A DNA stretch of 62,500 bases from Sphingomonas ginsenosidivorax (GCF_007995065.1 NZ_VOQR01000001.1:1-62500); one strand, 5' to 3'. Positions 8,942-18,763 are shown, numbered from the stretch's first letter. Program-made: numbers and translations. The notes: generated by a model not told the origin, from the letters alone.

Positions 8942-10696
8942 ATGGAACTCTCTGTCAGGTCGATTGGCCGGACGGCGGTTGTCGTCGCCGTCTACTTCGC
9001 CAGCGCGATGGCTGCCGTCATGACGACTCGCTTCGGCGGCGGCGTCGCCTGTGTTTGGATCGCGACCGCGGTGCTGGGTGCGGCGCTGGTCACCAGCCCG
9101 CGCCGCGACTGGGTGATGCTCTGCGTCGGCTGTGGCCTTGCCGGCGTGGTCGCCACCGCGTCGTTCGGGCTCGGCTTGCGGGCGGCGCTGCCGCTCGGGC
9201 TGCTCAACGTGGTCGAGGCAGTGACGGGCGCGGTGCTGTTGCGCTGGCTCGAGCGGCGGCATCAGGCCGGCGATCCGGTCGGCCGGCTGGCGATCCTGGT
9301 TTTCGCGACCGCGGTGGTGGCGCCCGTCATCGGCGCGACGGTGGGCGCCGCGGTCGCCGCCTGGGTCGGCAGCGGTGGTTATTGGATCAATTGGGTCCGC
9401 TGGTACGCCGGCCATTCGCTGGGCACGCTGACCTTCATGCCGGTGTTCGCGATGTTCCTGTCGGGCAACGTCCGACGCACGGTCTCCAGGGCGTCGCGCC
9501 GGCAGATCGCCGAGAGCGCGGCGTTGTTGATGCTGGTCGTCCTGACGACGCTCGCGGTCTTCCTGCAGAAGACGCTGCCCCTGCTGTTCGTGCCGATCCT
9601 GCCCGTGATCCTGGCGACCTTCCGGCTGGGCCGCCTGGGGGCGGCGCTGTCGATCGTGTGCGTGGCGGGGATCGGTGGCGTGCTGACGCTGAAGGGCTTC
9701 GGGCCGGTCAACCTGGTCGGCGGCGACATCGTGTCGCGGGTGCACCTGTTTCAGTTCTACCTCGCCGCGACGGTGATGACCGCATTGCCCGTCGCGGCCG
9801 ACCTGGCGCGGCGCGACCGGCTGTACGCGCGGTTGCGCGACAGCGAGGCGCGCTACCGGCTGCTGACCGACAATTCGACCGACATCGTGATGAGCCTGCA
9901 CGTCGATGGGACGGTCCGCTATGCGTCGCCGTCGATCACGCAGCTCGGCGGCTATGCGCCCGACGATGTCATCGGGCGCAACGCGATCGACCTCGTGCTC
10001 GAATCGGACCGGCTTGCCGTCTCGGCCGCGCACCGGGCGGCGGTGGCGACGCCGGGCGTGACGCAGATCGTCGAATTCCGCGCGCGGATGGCGGATGGGT
10101 CGCTGCGCTGGTTCGAGGCGCATTCGCGCGGCGTCGCCGACGAGAGCGGTGCGGCGATCGGGATCGTCAACGCGGCGCGCGACGTCTCGCATCGCAAGCA
10201 GCTGGAGGCCGAACTGACCAGCGCGGCCCTGACCGATCCGCTGACCGGGCTCGCCAACCGGCGCCGGTTCGACCTGCGGCTCGCCGAGATCCACCGCGCC
10301 GAACAGGGCGGATGCCTCGCGATCTTCGATATCGATCACTTCAAGGCGGTCAACGACCGGCATGGCCACCAGGCCGGCGACGACGTGCTGCGGACCTTCG
10401 CGACGATCGCGCGGGGGTGCGTGCGCGACGGCGATCTCATCGCGCGGCTCGGCGGCGAGGAGTTCGGCATCGTCCTGCCCGGCGCGAGCGTCGACCAGGC
10501 GCGCCTGGTCTGCGAACGGTTGCGCGCGACGATCGCGGACACCGCGTTCGCACTGGGCGAGAAGCGCACGCGGATCACGGTCAGCGCCGGCATCGCCTCG
10601 TTGGTCGGCGATTCGGATGCGGTGCTGAAGGCGGCCGACGCAGCGTTGTACCAGGCGAAGCGGGCAGGGCGGAACCGGTTGCGGCTGGCGGCGTAG
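8942..10696 (+). CDS. MASE1-PAS-GGDEF diguanylate cyclase
   Basis: A membrane-bound enzyme making cyclic di-GMP from two GTP. Residues 1-290 form a MASE1-type sensor with about eight transmembrane helices. A PAS domain follows at about 300-425 (starting near SEARYRLLTDNSTDIV), then a GGDEF domain at 425-584. The active-site loop reads GGEEF (504-508). An intact product-inhibition I-site, RDGD, lies exactly five residues before it (495-498), so feedback control is likely. Metal-binding FDIDHFKAVND is present. No EAL domain follows, so this is a cyclase only. It is divergent from bioF and monocistronic. The signal sensed by MASE1 or PAS cannot be read from the sequence. Confidence 0.93.
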   Translation: MELSVRSIGRTAVVVAVYFASAMAAVMTTRFGGGVACVWIATAVLGAALVTSPRRDWVMLCVGCGLAGVVATASFGLGLRAALPLGLLNVVEAVTGAVLLRWLERRHQAGDPVGRLAILVFATAVVAPVIGATVGAAVAAWVGSGGYWINWVRWYAGHSLGTLTFMPVFAMFLSGNVRRTVSRASRRQIAESAALLMLVVLTTLAVFLQKTLPLLFVPILPVILATFRLGRLGAALSIVCVAGIGGVLTLKGFGPVNLVGGDIVSRVHLFQFYLAATVMTALPVAADLARRDRLYARLRDSEARYRLLTDNSTDIVMSLHVDGTVRYASPSITQLGGYAPDDVIGRNAIDLVLESDRLAVSAAHRAAVATPGVTQIVEFRARMADGSLRWFEAHSRGVADESGAAIGIVNAARDVSHRKQLEAELTSAALTDPLTGLANRRRFDLRLAEIHRAEQGGCLAIFDIDHFKAVNDRHGHQAGDDVLRTFATIARGCVRDGDLIARLGGEEFGIVLPGASVDQARLVCERLRATIADTAFALGEKRTRITVSAGIASLVGDSDAVLKAADAALYQAKRAGRNRLRLAA

Positions 10697-10745
10697 GGCC
10701 CGATCAGAGGATGATCCCCCGGGTCTTTGCCGCTAAGGCGCCGCG

Positions 10746-10976
10746 ATGACCGCGTCCGATCTCCAGTCCCTGCTCATCACCACCTTGCTGCGCGACCATG
10801 GCGGCGACCGCCGGCGGTGGCGGCTCGTGCTGGGCGAGGTGAAGGTTTATCCGCTCGCCACGCACCCGCACTGTAACTGGTCGGTGACGCCGTCGGGCGC
10901 GTTCGACGATATCGACGCGGTCGAGACGCTGGTCGACCGCGTCCGCGCACAGCATCCGATCGTGAGCCTGTGCTGA
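10746..10976 (+). CDS. Small hypothetical protein (76 aa)
   Basis: Not recognised. The product is 76 residues, soluble, with an amphipathic N-terminal helix (SDLQSLLITTLLRDHGGDRRRW), a central strand-rich part (LVLGEVKVYPL) and a helical end (AVETLVDRVRAQHP). The ATG at 10746 lies 47 bp after the cyclase stop, and a second small gene follows on the same strand. Codon positions show the GC pattern of coding DNA here and the opposite strand gives only a shadow frame. Confidence 0.6.
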   Translation: MTASDLQSLLITTLLRDHGGDRRRWRLVLGEVKVYPLATHPHCNWSVTPSGAFDDIDAVETLVDRVRAQHPIVSLC

Positions 10977-11040
10977 CCGCACACACCCGTCTTGGCAAAC
11001 CGGCCGCCACGCGGCAGGGCGACACGCAAAGGAGCGACAC

Positions 11041-11325
11041 ATGGCAAAGCAGTTCTGGGCCCAGCTGATCGAGCTGGACGAAGAGATCGAGGCCGCGAGC
11101 ATCTCGGGCGCGACGGACCACGAGGAGGCCGCCGAATCCCTGGTCGCCGATTTCGTCGGCCAGATGGGCGGCGAGATCACCAAGGGTGCGGTCCGCGTCT
11201 GGGTCGATGGCGGCGCGGAGAAGGTCTATGACTGGCAGGCCGACTTCACGATTCCCGAGGACGCGGGCGACGACGAGGACGAGATCGAGGTCGAAGGTGA
11301 GATCGAGCTGCGGGAACGTATCTGA
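11041..11325 (+). CDS. Small acidic hypothetical protein (94 aa)
   Basis: Not recognised by family. The ATG is preceded by AAAGGAG with good spacing, which supports translation. The 94-residue product is strongly acidic: its C-terminal third (PEDAGDDEDEIEVEGEIEL) is almost all Asp/Glu, and the middle holds WVDGGAEKVYDWQADF, suggesting a small beta-sheet. It shares strand and spacing with the 76-residue gene upstream, and may be in one unit with it. No signal peptide or membrane segment is present. Confidence 0.7.
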   Translation: MAKQFWAQLIELDEEIEAASISGATDHEEAAESLVADFVGQMGGEITKGAVRVWVDGGAEKVYDWQADFTIPEDAGDDEDEIEVEGEIELRERI

Positions 11326-11356
11326 CGAATCGGCAGCTCTGACGAACGGTCGTTAG

Positions 11357-12502
<1,146 letters not shown>

Positions 12503-12598
12503 GCGGTCGTTCGCGGTACGATTCAATCTAACATAGGTTAAATCTCGGCGATATACGCGTCCGATCGGCTTCCAGCCTTTTCGCACATCGAGACGTGT

Positions 12599-12757
12599 AT
12601 GCAGACTTTTCCCAAGCCGAACAGCCTCGTCGTGGCGCGCGACCATCTCGTCCGCGCACTCGACATTCTCGACGACAGTACGGAACTGGTCATCGCAGCG
12701 CGGGTCGCGGACGTGATCGAGTTGCTGAACGCGGTGCTCCCCGCCGCCGGGGTCTAG
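12599..12757 (+). CDS. Putative 52-aa protein downstream of mreB
   Basis: A short frame starting ATG at 12599 (MQTFPKPNSL...) and ending TAG at 12757. The product would be 52 residues and mostly helical (ARDHLVRALDILDD, then VIAARVADVIELLNAVLP), resembling a small coiled or regulatory helix-hairpin. It lies 96 bp past mreB on the same strand and stops 3 bp before the convergent reductase stop. No clear Shine-Dalgarno is seen. The regular hydrophobic pattern argues for a real protein, but the frame is short. Confidence 0.5.
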   Translation: MQTFPKPNSLVVARDHLVRALDILDDSTELVIAARVADVIELLNAVLPAAGV

Positions 12758-12760
12758 CCC

Positions 12761-13576
12761 CTAGCCGACGAATGCGCGCTCGATCACGAAATCGCCCGGA
12801 TTGGCGTTCGAACCTTCGGTAAAGCCGGTCGCCTCGAGCAGTTCGGCAAAGTCGCGGATCATCGCGTTGCTGCCGCACAGCATCACGCGGTCGGTCGCGG
12901 GGTCGAGCTTGGCGGGGCCTTTCAGCGGCGCGGCGAACACCGTGCCGTCGTCGATTAGCGCGCCGATCCGCTTGTGGTTGCGGAACTGTTCCTGCGTGAC
13001 GGTCGGCACGTAGACGAACTGTGCCTTGGCCTCGTCGGCGATCAGCGGATCCTCGGCCAGCTGCGACTCGAGTTCTTCGTAATAAGCCAAGTCGCTGACG
13101 CGGCGGACGCTGTGGACCAGCACGATCTGGTCGAACCGCGCATAGACGTCGGGATCGCGCAGCAGGCTGAGGAACGGGGCAAGCCCGGTGCCGGTCGCGA
13201 GCAGGAACAGCCGGCTGCCCGGCAGCAGCGCGTCGCACACGAGCGTGCCGGTCGGCTTTTTGCCCAGATAGACCTGGTCGCCGGTCTGGATCTGCTGCAG
13301 CCGCGAGGTCAGCGGGCCGTCGGCGACCTTGATCGACAGGAATTCGAGTTCGTCGGCATAGGCCGGGCTCGCGATCGAATAGGCGCGCATCAGCGGCTTG
13401 GTGTCGCCCGGCAGCCCGATCATCACGAACTCGCCCGAACGGAACCGCACCGATGCCGGCCGCTCGATCGCGAAGCTGAACAGATGTTCGTTCCAGTGCC
13501 GCACCCAGGTCACGGCCGCCGACATGAAGGCGACGTTGTCGGGGATCAGCACGGGCGGGCGAGTCGTCACGGTCAT
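12761..13576 (-). CDS. fpr: Ferredoxin/flavodoxin--NADP+ reductase
   Basis: An FAD enzyme moving electrons between NADPH and ferredoxin or flavodoxin, with roles in oxidative stress and Fe-S supply. The 271 residues contain the FAD motif RAYSIAS (64-70), the NADP-binding ATGTGLAPFLSLLRDP (127-142), VMLCGSNAMI and the bacterial Fpr C-terminus ending FVIERAFVG, in which the subclass I enzymes have an aromatic or alanine near the flavin. I chose the ATG at 13576 (MTVTTRPPVLI) over the 28-codon extension, which has no family similarity. It is transcribed alone, convergent to the mreB side. Confidence 0.93.
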   Translation of the reverse strand: MTVTTRPPVLIPDNVAFMSAAVTWVRHWNEHLFSFAIERPASVRFRSGEFVMIGLPGDTKPLMRAYSIASPAYADELEFLSIKVADGPLTSRLQQIQTGDQVYLGKKPTGTLVCDALLPGSRLFLLATGTGLAPFLSLLRDPDVYARFDQIVLVHSVRRVSDLAYYEELESQLAEDPLIADEAKAQFVYVPTVTQEQFRNHKRIGALIDDGTVFAAPLKGPAKLDPATDRVMLCGSNAMIRDFAELLEATGFTEGSNANPGDFVIERAFVG

Positions 13577-13740
13577 GAACGCAGATTCCGGATTGGGGAT
13601 GGCCGGCGGCATGCCGACAGGATTGCGGGGCGCTATATCGTCGGCACCGCGCGGGCGCACGACAAAATAATGCGGGGGAGCAATGGTTCCGCTTTGCCGC
13701 TCGGTGATAGGGTCGGCGCATCACGAGCAGCGAGCGGTCC

Positions 13741-14904
13741 ATGCCCCAGTACGGCGACTACCAGAATCTCCTCTACGGCGCGGCACTCGGTGGGGTGCTG
13801 CCCAGGGTGCCGGTCGATTTCGCGACGCTCGAGGCGCAGGCCTGTGCCGCGTTGCCGCCATCGGTGCGCACCTATGTCCAGGGCGGATGCGGCGACGAGC
13901 ATACGCAGCGGCACAATGCCGATGCGTTCCGGCACTGGGGGCTGACGCCGCGGATGATGGTCGACTGCCGCCAGCGCGACCTGTCGATCGACCTGTTCGG
14001 GATGCGCCTGCCGAGCCCGGTGTTCATGGCGCCGATCGGCGTCACCGGGATGTGCATGCAGGACGGGCATGGCGACCTCGCCGCCGCGCGTGCCTCCGCT
14101 TCGACCGGCGTGCCGCTGATGGCGTCGACGCTGTCAAACGATCCGCTCGAGTCGGTCGCGGCGGCCTGCGGCGACACGCCGGGGTTCTTCCAGCTCTATA
14201 CCCCCAAGAACGAGGCGCTGACCGAAAGCCTCGTCCGCCGCGCGGAGGCGGCGGGCTACAAGGGTATCGTCGTCACGCTCGACACCTGGGTGACCGGATG
14301 GCGGCCGCGCGACCTGAATACCGGCAATTTCCCGCAGCTGCGCGGGCATGTGCTCACCAACTATTTCAGCGACTCCGTGTTCCGGTCGCTGCTTGCCGTG
14401 CCGCCGGAGCAGGACGGGCCCGCGGCGGTCCGCGCCTGGGCCGGGCTGTTCGGGCGCGTGCTGACCTGGGACGACATGCCATGGTTGCGCTCGTTGACCA
14501 AGCTGCCGCTGATCCTGAAGGGCATCTGCCACGGCGACGACGCGCGCCGCGCGATCGACCTCGGCGCGGATGCGATCTATTGCTCGAACCATGGCGGGCG
14601 GCAGGCCAATGGCGGGATCGCCGCGATCAACCTGTTGCCGGACGTGGTGGCTGCGTCGGGGAGCACGCCGGTGCTGTTCGATTCGGGCGTGCGGTCCGGC
14701 ACCGACGTGGTCAAGGCGCTGGCGATGGGCGCGACGGCGGTCGGGATCGGCCGGCCGTACAGCTATGGCCTCGCGCTCGACGGCGAGGCCGGGGCGGCGC
14801 ATGTGCTGCGCTGCATTCTGGCGGAAGCTGACCTGCTGATGGCGGTGAACGGCTACCCGACGATCGCCGCGGTGCGCGAGGCGGGAGTGAGCCGGCAGGG
14901 GTGA
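13741..14904 (+). CDS. FMN-dependent 2-hydroxyacid oxidase (lactate 2-monooxygenase-like)
   Basis: An alpha-hydroxyacid-oxidising TIM barrel of 387 residues that removes hydride from L-2-hydroxyacids such as lactate onto FMN. The active-site block SNHGGRQ (282-288) gives the catalytic His284 and substrate Arg287. Other FMN motifs are MAPIGVTGMC, FQLYTPKN, TLDTWVTGWRPRD, LILKGI and FDSGVRSGTDVVKALAMGA. The length and the WRPRDL loop resemble lactate 2-monooxygenase rather than the respiratory LldD dehydrogenase. The electron acceptor, oxygen or quinone, cannot be fixed from sequence. It is a single gene followed by a repeat element. Confidence 0.87.
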   Translation: MPQYGDYQNLLYGAALGGVLPRVPVDFATLEAQACAALPPSVRTYVQGGCGDEHTQRHNADAFRHWGLTPRMMVDCRQRDLSIDLFGMRLPSPVFMAPIGVTGMCMQDGHGDLAAARASASTGVPLMASTLSNDPLESVAAACGDTPGFFQLYTPKNEALTESLVRRAEAAGYKGIVVTLDTWVTGWRPRDLNTGNFPQLRGHVLTNYFSDSVFRSLLAVPPEQDGPAAVRAWAGLFGRVLTWDDMPWLRSLTKLPLILKGICHGDDARRAIDLGADAIYCSNHGGRQANGGIAAINLLPDVVAASGSTPVLFDSGVRSGTDVVKALAMGATAVGIGRPYSYGLALDGEAGAAHVLRCILAEADLLMAVNGYPTIAAVREAGVSRQG

Positions 14905-14910
14905 GCGCAA

Positions 14911-15030
14911 GAACCAATCCTCCCCTGCAAGGGGAGGTGGCTGGCGCAGCCAGACGGAGGGGTGACCCGCTCTCGATAGGCTGACACCCCTCCGTCAGCT
15001 GCTGGCTGCCACCTTCCCTTCCAGAACAGG
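14911..15030. repeat. Intergenic palindromic repeat, family D (single copy here)
   Basis: Between the convergent oxidase and tmk genes, two halves face each other. The left half (CCTCCCCTGCAAGGGGAGG, then a GGCTGGCGCAGCC palindrome and GACGGAGGGGT) is mirrored by ACCCCTCCGTC, GCTGCTGGC and a decayed CACCTTCCCTT. The whole can fold into one long stem. It probably ends transcription from both sides. Confidence 0.7.
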
Positions 15031-15036
15031 AAAGGA

Positions 15037-15693
15037 CTACAGCGCCGCCACGATCTCCGCGGCGATGTCCGCCGGTGGCCGAGACGCGCCGTTCTTGACA
15101 GTCGATACGCGCAGCCATTCGCCCAGCACGCGCCCCTGCGTCATCGCCGCATAATTCGCCCGCACGCGGTCCTGCAGCCCAGTATCGGCCTCGTACGCGT
15201 CGAACGTATCGTCGGTGTACGACCGCTTGCGCTTCTTGAGGATCAGCCCGCGGGCGATGTCCGCCGGGGTGTCGAGATAGATCGACAGATTGGGCGCGGG
15301 CAGCGCGAACGCGCCGGTCTCCAGGGCCGCGATCCACTCCATCATCGCGCCCGCCTCGTCCGCGGGCACCTGGGCCGCCTGATACGCCATGTTCGACGCG
15401 ATATAGCGGTCGAACACCACGACCTCGTGCGCGTCGAGCGCCGCCATCAGCACGCCCCGCGACTCCATCCGGTCGAGCGCATAGAGCGTCGCCGCCGCCT
15501 TGGGCGACACCGGCCGCGGCAGCGTGCCCGCGAGCATCGCGCCCAGCGCCCAGCCGCCGACCGTCTCGGTATAGCGCGGGAACGAGATGACGCACGCGCT
15601 GCGCCCGGCGGCGAGCAACTGCTCGACCACCAGCGCGGACGCGGTCGCCTTGCCCGCGCCGTCGGCGCCCTCGATCGCGAGGAGGAACCCCAT
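15037..15693 (-). CDS. tmk: Thymidylate kinase (divergent, dTMP kinase family)
   Basis: A P-loop kinase of 218 residues that should convert dTMP to dTDP. The N-terminus reads FLLAIEGADGAGKATA, with the phosphate loop at 9-15. Then come the DRY motif VVVFDRYIASNMAY, a KKRKRSYTDDTFDAYE lid-like segment and a helical C-terminus. It differs from the usual bacterial enzyme: the lysine is followed by Ala-Thr rather than Ser/Thr-Thr, and ALDRMES replaces the normal ADR(A/Y)(Q/E) helix. The start at 15693 overlaps the chorismate mutase stop by one base (TGATG), so the two are translationally coupled. It may be a paralogue of a canonical tmk elsewhere. Confidence 0.8.
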   Translation of the reverse strand: MGFLLAIEGADGAGKATASALVVEQLLAAGRSACVISFPRYTETVGGWALGAMLAGTLPRPVSPKAAATLYALDRMESRGVLMAALDAHEVVVFDRYIASNMAYQAAQVPADEAGAMMEWIAALETGAFALPAPNLSIYLDTPADIARGLILKKRKRSYTDDTFDAYEADTGLQDRVRANYAAMTQGRVLGEWLRVSTVKNGASRPPADIAAEIVAAL

Positions 15694-15971
15694 CAGGCCT
15701 GCAGCCGCTCGTGGTGGCGGATCACCTCGTCGATGATGAAGCGCAGGAACTTCTCCGAGAATTCGGGGTCGAGCTGCGCTTCTTCCGCCAGCCGGCGCAG
15801 CCGCGCGATCTGGCGCTCCTCGCGGCCGGGATCCGCCGGCGGGAGGCCATGGGTCGCCTTGTGGCGGCCGACCGCCTGCGTCACCTTGAAGCGCTCGGCG
15901 AGCATGTGGATCAGCGCCGCGTCGATATTGTCGATGCTCTGGCGGTATCCGCTCAGCAGGTCGTCGGTCAT
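15693..15971 (-). CDS. Chorismate mutase (AroQ class)
   Basis: A small all-helical enzyme turning chorismate into prephenate for phenylalanine and tyrosine. The 92 residues align with the AroQ fold of the E. coli P-protein domain. R10 (GYRQSIDNIDAALIHML), R27, K38 (VGRHKATHG) and the R50-E51 pair fall at the active-site positions. No prephenate dehydratase or dehydrogenase domain is attached, so it is a stand-alone mutase. It is the first gene of a two-gene unit with tmk on the minus strand, with 100 bp to the divergent prenyl synthase gene. Confidence 0.93.
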   Translation of the reverse strand: MTDDLLSGYRQSIDNIDAALIHMLAERFKVTQAVGRHKATHGLPPADPGREERQIARLRRLAEEAQLDPEFSEKFLRFIIDEVIRHHERLQA

Positions 15972-16071
15972 GCGAAACCCTTCGTTTCAACGTCGCGCGC
16001 CTTTTGCGGGCGTCCGGCGCGCCCGGCAAGACTTGCTTTGCGAGGGCGATGCGGCCACAGGCTCGGGGCAG

Positions 16072-17088
16072 ATGAGCGCCACCATCCACCGCCTCGATCC
16101 CACCCGGCCGGATCCCTCGCTAGACCCGATGGTCAAGCTGGTCGCGGGCGACATGAACGCTGTCAACGCGGTCATCCTCGGCCGCATGCAGTCGGACATC
16201 CCGCTGATTCCCGAACTCGCAGGGCATCTGATCGCGGGCGGCGGCAAGCGGATGCGCCCGATGCTGACGCTCGCGAGCGCACGGCTGATCGGCTATACGG
16301 GCTCTCGCCACCACCGCCTCGCGGCCGCGGTCGAATTCATCCACACCGCGACGCTGCTGCACGACGACGTCGTCGACGGCAGCGACATGCGCCGCGGCAA
16401 GCGTGCCGCCAACCTGATCTGGGGAAACCCGGCAAGCGTGCTGGTCGGCGACTTCCTGTTCAGCCGCAGCTTCGAACTGATGGTCGAGGACGGCAGCCTC
16501 AAGGTGCTGAAGATCCTGTCGTCGACCAGCGCGATCATCGCCGAGGGCGAGGTCAACCAGCTGACCGCCGCGCGGCAGGTCGACATCGCCGAGGAACGCT
16601 ATCTCGACATCATCGTCGCGAAGACTGCCGCGCTGTTCGCCGCCGCCTGCCGGATCGCCGCGGTCGTCGCGGAACGATCCGAGGCGGAGGAAGCCGCGCT
16701 CGACGCGTACGGCCGCAACCTGGGCATCGCGTTCCAGCTGGTCGACGACGCGATCGACTATGTTTCCGATGCGGGCACGATGGGCAAGGACATCGGCGAC
16801 GATTTCCGCGAGGGCAAGATGACGCTTCCGGTCATCCTCGCCTACGCCCGCGGCGGGCTCGACGACCGCAAGTTCTGGAAGGACGCGGTCGAGGGACGGC
16901 GCGATACCGACGCCGACCTGGCGCATGCGATCGACCTGATCCGATCGACCCGCGCAGTGGACGATACGCTCGCGCGCGCCCGGCACTACGGCCAGCGCGC
17001 GATCGACGCCATCGGCGGCTTCGCCAACAGCGCCGCCAAGGACGCGATGATCGAGGCGGTCGAGTTCGCGGTAGCCCGCGCCTACTAA
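16072..17088 (+). CDS. ispB: Polyprenyl (octa/decaprenyl) diphosphate synthase
   Basis: Builds the long isoprenoid tail of ubiquinone by successive addition of isopentenyl diphosphate. The 338 residues show the first aspartate-rich motif DDVVD (98-102) after LLH, the GGGKRMRP substrate motif, and the second motif DDAID (225-229). The small residues and long pocket of this family fit C40-C50 products; in sphingomonads the quinone is Q-10, so a decaprenyl product is plausible but inferred. The ATG at 16072 gives MSATIHRLDPTRPDPS. It is divergent from chorismate mutase/tmk and ends in a palindromic repeat. Confidence 0.92.
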   Translation: MSATIHRLDPTRPDPSLDPMVKLVAGDMNAVNAVILGRMQSDIPLIPELAGHLIAGGGKRMRPMLTLASARLIGYTGSRHHRLAAAVEFIHTATLLHDDVVDGSDMRRGKRAANLIWGNPASVLVGDFLFSRSFELMVEDGSLKVLKILSSTSAIIAEGEVNQLTAARQVDIAEERYLDIIVAKTAALFAAACRIAAVVAERSEAEEAALDAYGRNLGIAFQLVDDAIDYVSDAGTMGKDIGDDFREGKMTLPVILAYARGGLDDRKFWKDAVEGRRDTDADLAHAIDLIRSTRAVDDTLARARHYGQRAIDAIGGFANSAAKDAMIEAVEFAVARAY

Positions 17089-17094
17089 CTCTTT

Positions 17095-17181
17095 GTCATG
17101 CTGAACTTGTTTCAGCATCCACCGCACCCCGAACGAGATCGCCCGAGGCATGGTGGACCCTGAACCAAGTTCAGGGTGACG
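17095..17181. repeat. Palindromic repeat, family A
   Basis: Two facing arms: GTCATGCTGAACTTGTTTCA followed by GCATCCACC, then a spacer, then GGTGGACCCTGAACCAAGTT followed by CAGGGTGACG. Each arm is itself a hairpin and the two arms pair with each other. The element lies between the ends of the convergent ispB and glycine-zipper genes. Four further copies are at 23786, 24217, 41973 and 45110. Confidence 0.9.
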
Positions 17182-17186
17182 TCAGA

Positions 17187-17597
17187 TCAGCGGCACTTCA
17201 CATTACCGCGGTCGACCGAGCGGCCGAGCAGCGCGCCGCCACCGGCACCCGCCAGCGTTCCCAGCGTCCCGCCACCGATCAGGTTGGCGAGCACGCCGCC
17301 ACCCAGCGCACCGATCACCAGACCGGTCGAGCCGTCGTTGCGCTTGCAATAGGCACGGCCGTCGCGGCCGCGGTAGATGCGGTCGTTGCGGCTCAGCCGG
17401 CGCTCGCGGTAGTTGCCCTGGCGGTAGCTGTCGGACGGGTTCCAGTCGCGATTGTCGCGGTCGCCCTGCCAGCGATTGTCGCGGCCCCGGTCGCGATCAC
17501 GGTCGCGGTCGTAACGCTGCGCGGTCGCCTCGACGGGGATCATGGCGGGTGCCACGACGGCCACCGACATCAGCGCGGCGATGATCTGCTTCTTCAT
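17187..17597 (-). CDS. Glycine-zipper 2TM domain envelope protein
   Basis: A secreted or membrane-associated protein of 136 residues. It has a Sec signal peptide (MKKQIIAALMSVAVVAPAM, cleavage likely after EATA), an Arg/Asp-rich low-complexity stretch at about 28-70 (RYDRDRDRDRGRDNR), then a short YCKRNDGSTG linker and a glycine zipper at 90-127 (GLVIGALGGGVLANLIGGG). Such domains occur in small outer-membrane lipoprotein-like proteins. No lipobox is present. The role is unknown. It is monocistronic, with family A repeat at its 3' end. Confidence 0.85.
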   Translation of the reverse strand: MKKQIIAALMSVAVVAPAMIPVEATAQRYDRDRDRDRGRDNRWQGDRDNRDWNPSDSYRQGNYRERRLSRNDRIYRGRDGRAYCKRNDGSTGLVIGALGGGVLANLIGGGTLGTLAGAGGGALLGRSVDRGNVKCR

Positions 17598-17648
17598 ACT
17601 GTCACTCCTGGACCTTGAGGCAGATCAACGGTCCCGGTCCGGTAAAGT

Positions 17649-18596
17649 TCAAACCGTCTCCGGCGCGGCCAGCGAGCAGTCGAGCCCGGTCTCGATCTGC
17701 AGCGTCGCATGGCCGATCCCGAACCGGTCGTGAAGCATCGCGCGCGCGATCCCCAGGAACGCGTCGCCGGGCTGCCCCGCGGGCATCACGAGATGCGCGG
17801 TCAGCACGGGTTCGGTCGTGCTCATCGGCCAGATGTGCAGGTCGTGGATCCGAACCACGCCCGGTAGCGCGGTCAGCGCCGCCTCGACCTGGTCGTACTC
17901 GATCCCACGCGGCACCGCCGCCAGCGACATCTCGACGGTCTCGCGCAGCAGCCCCCAGGTCTGCCAGAAGATCAGCACCGCGATGACGATGCTGACCGCG
18001 GGGTCGATCCAGGTGATCCTGGTCTGCCAGATGATCAGCCCGGCGATGACTACGCCCGCGGACACTGCGGCGTCCGCCGCCATGTGGAGATAGGCGCCAC
18101 GGATGTTGACGTCGCCCTTGCGCCCGCGCGCAAACAGCATCGCAGTCGCGACGTTCACCGCGATGCCGACGCCTGCGACCATCGAGACGGTGAGCCCGGC
18201 GACGGGCGCGGGATCGGCGAACCGCTGCGAGGCCTCCAGCACGATCGCGCCGAGCGCGACGAGCAGGAGAAGGGCGTTGGCCAGCGCGGCGAGGATCGTC
18301 GATCCCTTCAGCCCATAGGTGAAGCGCTTGCTCGGGGCGCTGCGCGCCAGCGTCGCGCCGCCCCACGCAACCGCGAGCCCCAGCACGTCGGACAAATTGT
18401 GCCCGGCGTCGGCGACCAGCGCGACCGAGTCGATGCGAAGCCCGACCAGAGCCTCGATGAGGACGAACACGATGTTGAGCCCGATCCCGATCGCGAACGC
18501 GCGGTCGAACGACGCCGGCGCGTGGGAATGGCCGTGCCCGCCATGCGAATGGCCCGCATGGCTGTGGCTATGGTCGTGTCCGTGATGTCCGCTCAA
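17649..18596 (-). CDS. Cation diffusion facilitator (CzcD-type Zn/Co/Cd exporter)
   Basis: An inner-membrane H+ antiporter exporting divalent metals from the cytoplasm. The 315 residues open with a His-rich metal-binding tail (HHGHDHSHSHAGHSHGGHGH, 4-23), followed by six predicted helices. The transport-site residues sit in VADAGHNLSD (D63, H66 or the adjacent D70) and HMAADA (H171, D175). A cytoplasmic ferredoxin-like domain with VRIHDLHIWPMST follows. The start codon is TTG at 18596, preceded by GGAG at suitable spacing; no ATG is available upstream of the His-rich tail. It is transcribed alone. Confidence 0.93.
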   Translation of the reverse strand: MSGHHGHDHSHSHAGHSHGGHGHSHAPASFDRAFAIGIGLNIVFVLIEALVGLRIDSVALVADAGHNLSDVLGLAVAWGGATLARSAPSKRFTYGLKGSTILAALANALLLLVALGAIVLEASQRFADPAPVAGLTVSMVAGVGIAVNVATAMLFARGRKGDVNIRGAYLHMAADAAVSAGVVIAGLIIWQTRITWIDPAVSIVIAVLIFWQTWGLLRETVEMSLAAVPRGIEYDQVEAALTALPGVVRIHDLHIWPMSTTEPVLTAHLVMPAGQPGDAFLGIARAMLHDRFGIGHATLQIETGLDCSLAAPETV

Positions 18597-18666
18597 GGTG
18601 GCTGCTCCGCTGATTGCGTGCCGCGTAGCATCGGGCGGGCGTGTGATACTAGGACGCGGGCGCCTT

Positions 18667-18750
18667 CGTCATCCCGGGCTTGTCCCGGGATCCAGGGTAA
18701 CGAAGCGCAACGCCCGAAACCCTGGATCCCGGGACGAGCCCGGGATGACG
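18667..18750. repeat. Palindromic repeat, family B
   Basis: Facing arms CGTCATCCCGGGCTTGTCCC followed by GGGATCCAGG, and CCTGGATCCCGGGACGAGCC followed by CGGGATGACG. It lies between the CDF gene 5' side and the mutS 3' end. Other copies are at 25914-25986 and, more diverged, at 43997-44092. Confidence 0.88.
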
Positions 18751-18763
18751 GAAGGCGGTGGCC

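Noticed and set aside
8480..10369. 629-codon minus-strand frame across bioF and the diguanylate cyclase
   Set aside because: It crosses two well-identified genes and shows the Arg/Asp/His-rich composition of antisense frames in high-GC DNA.
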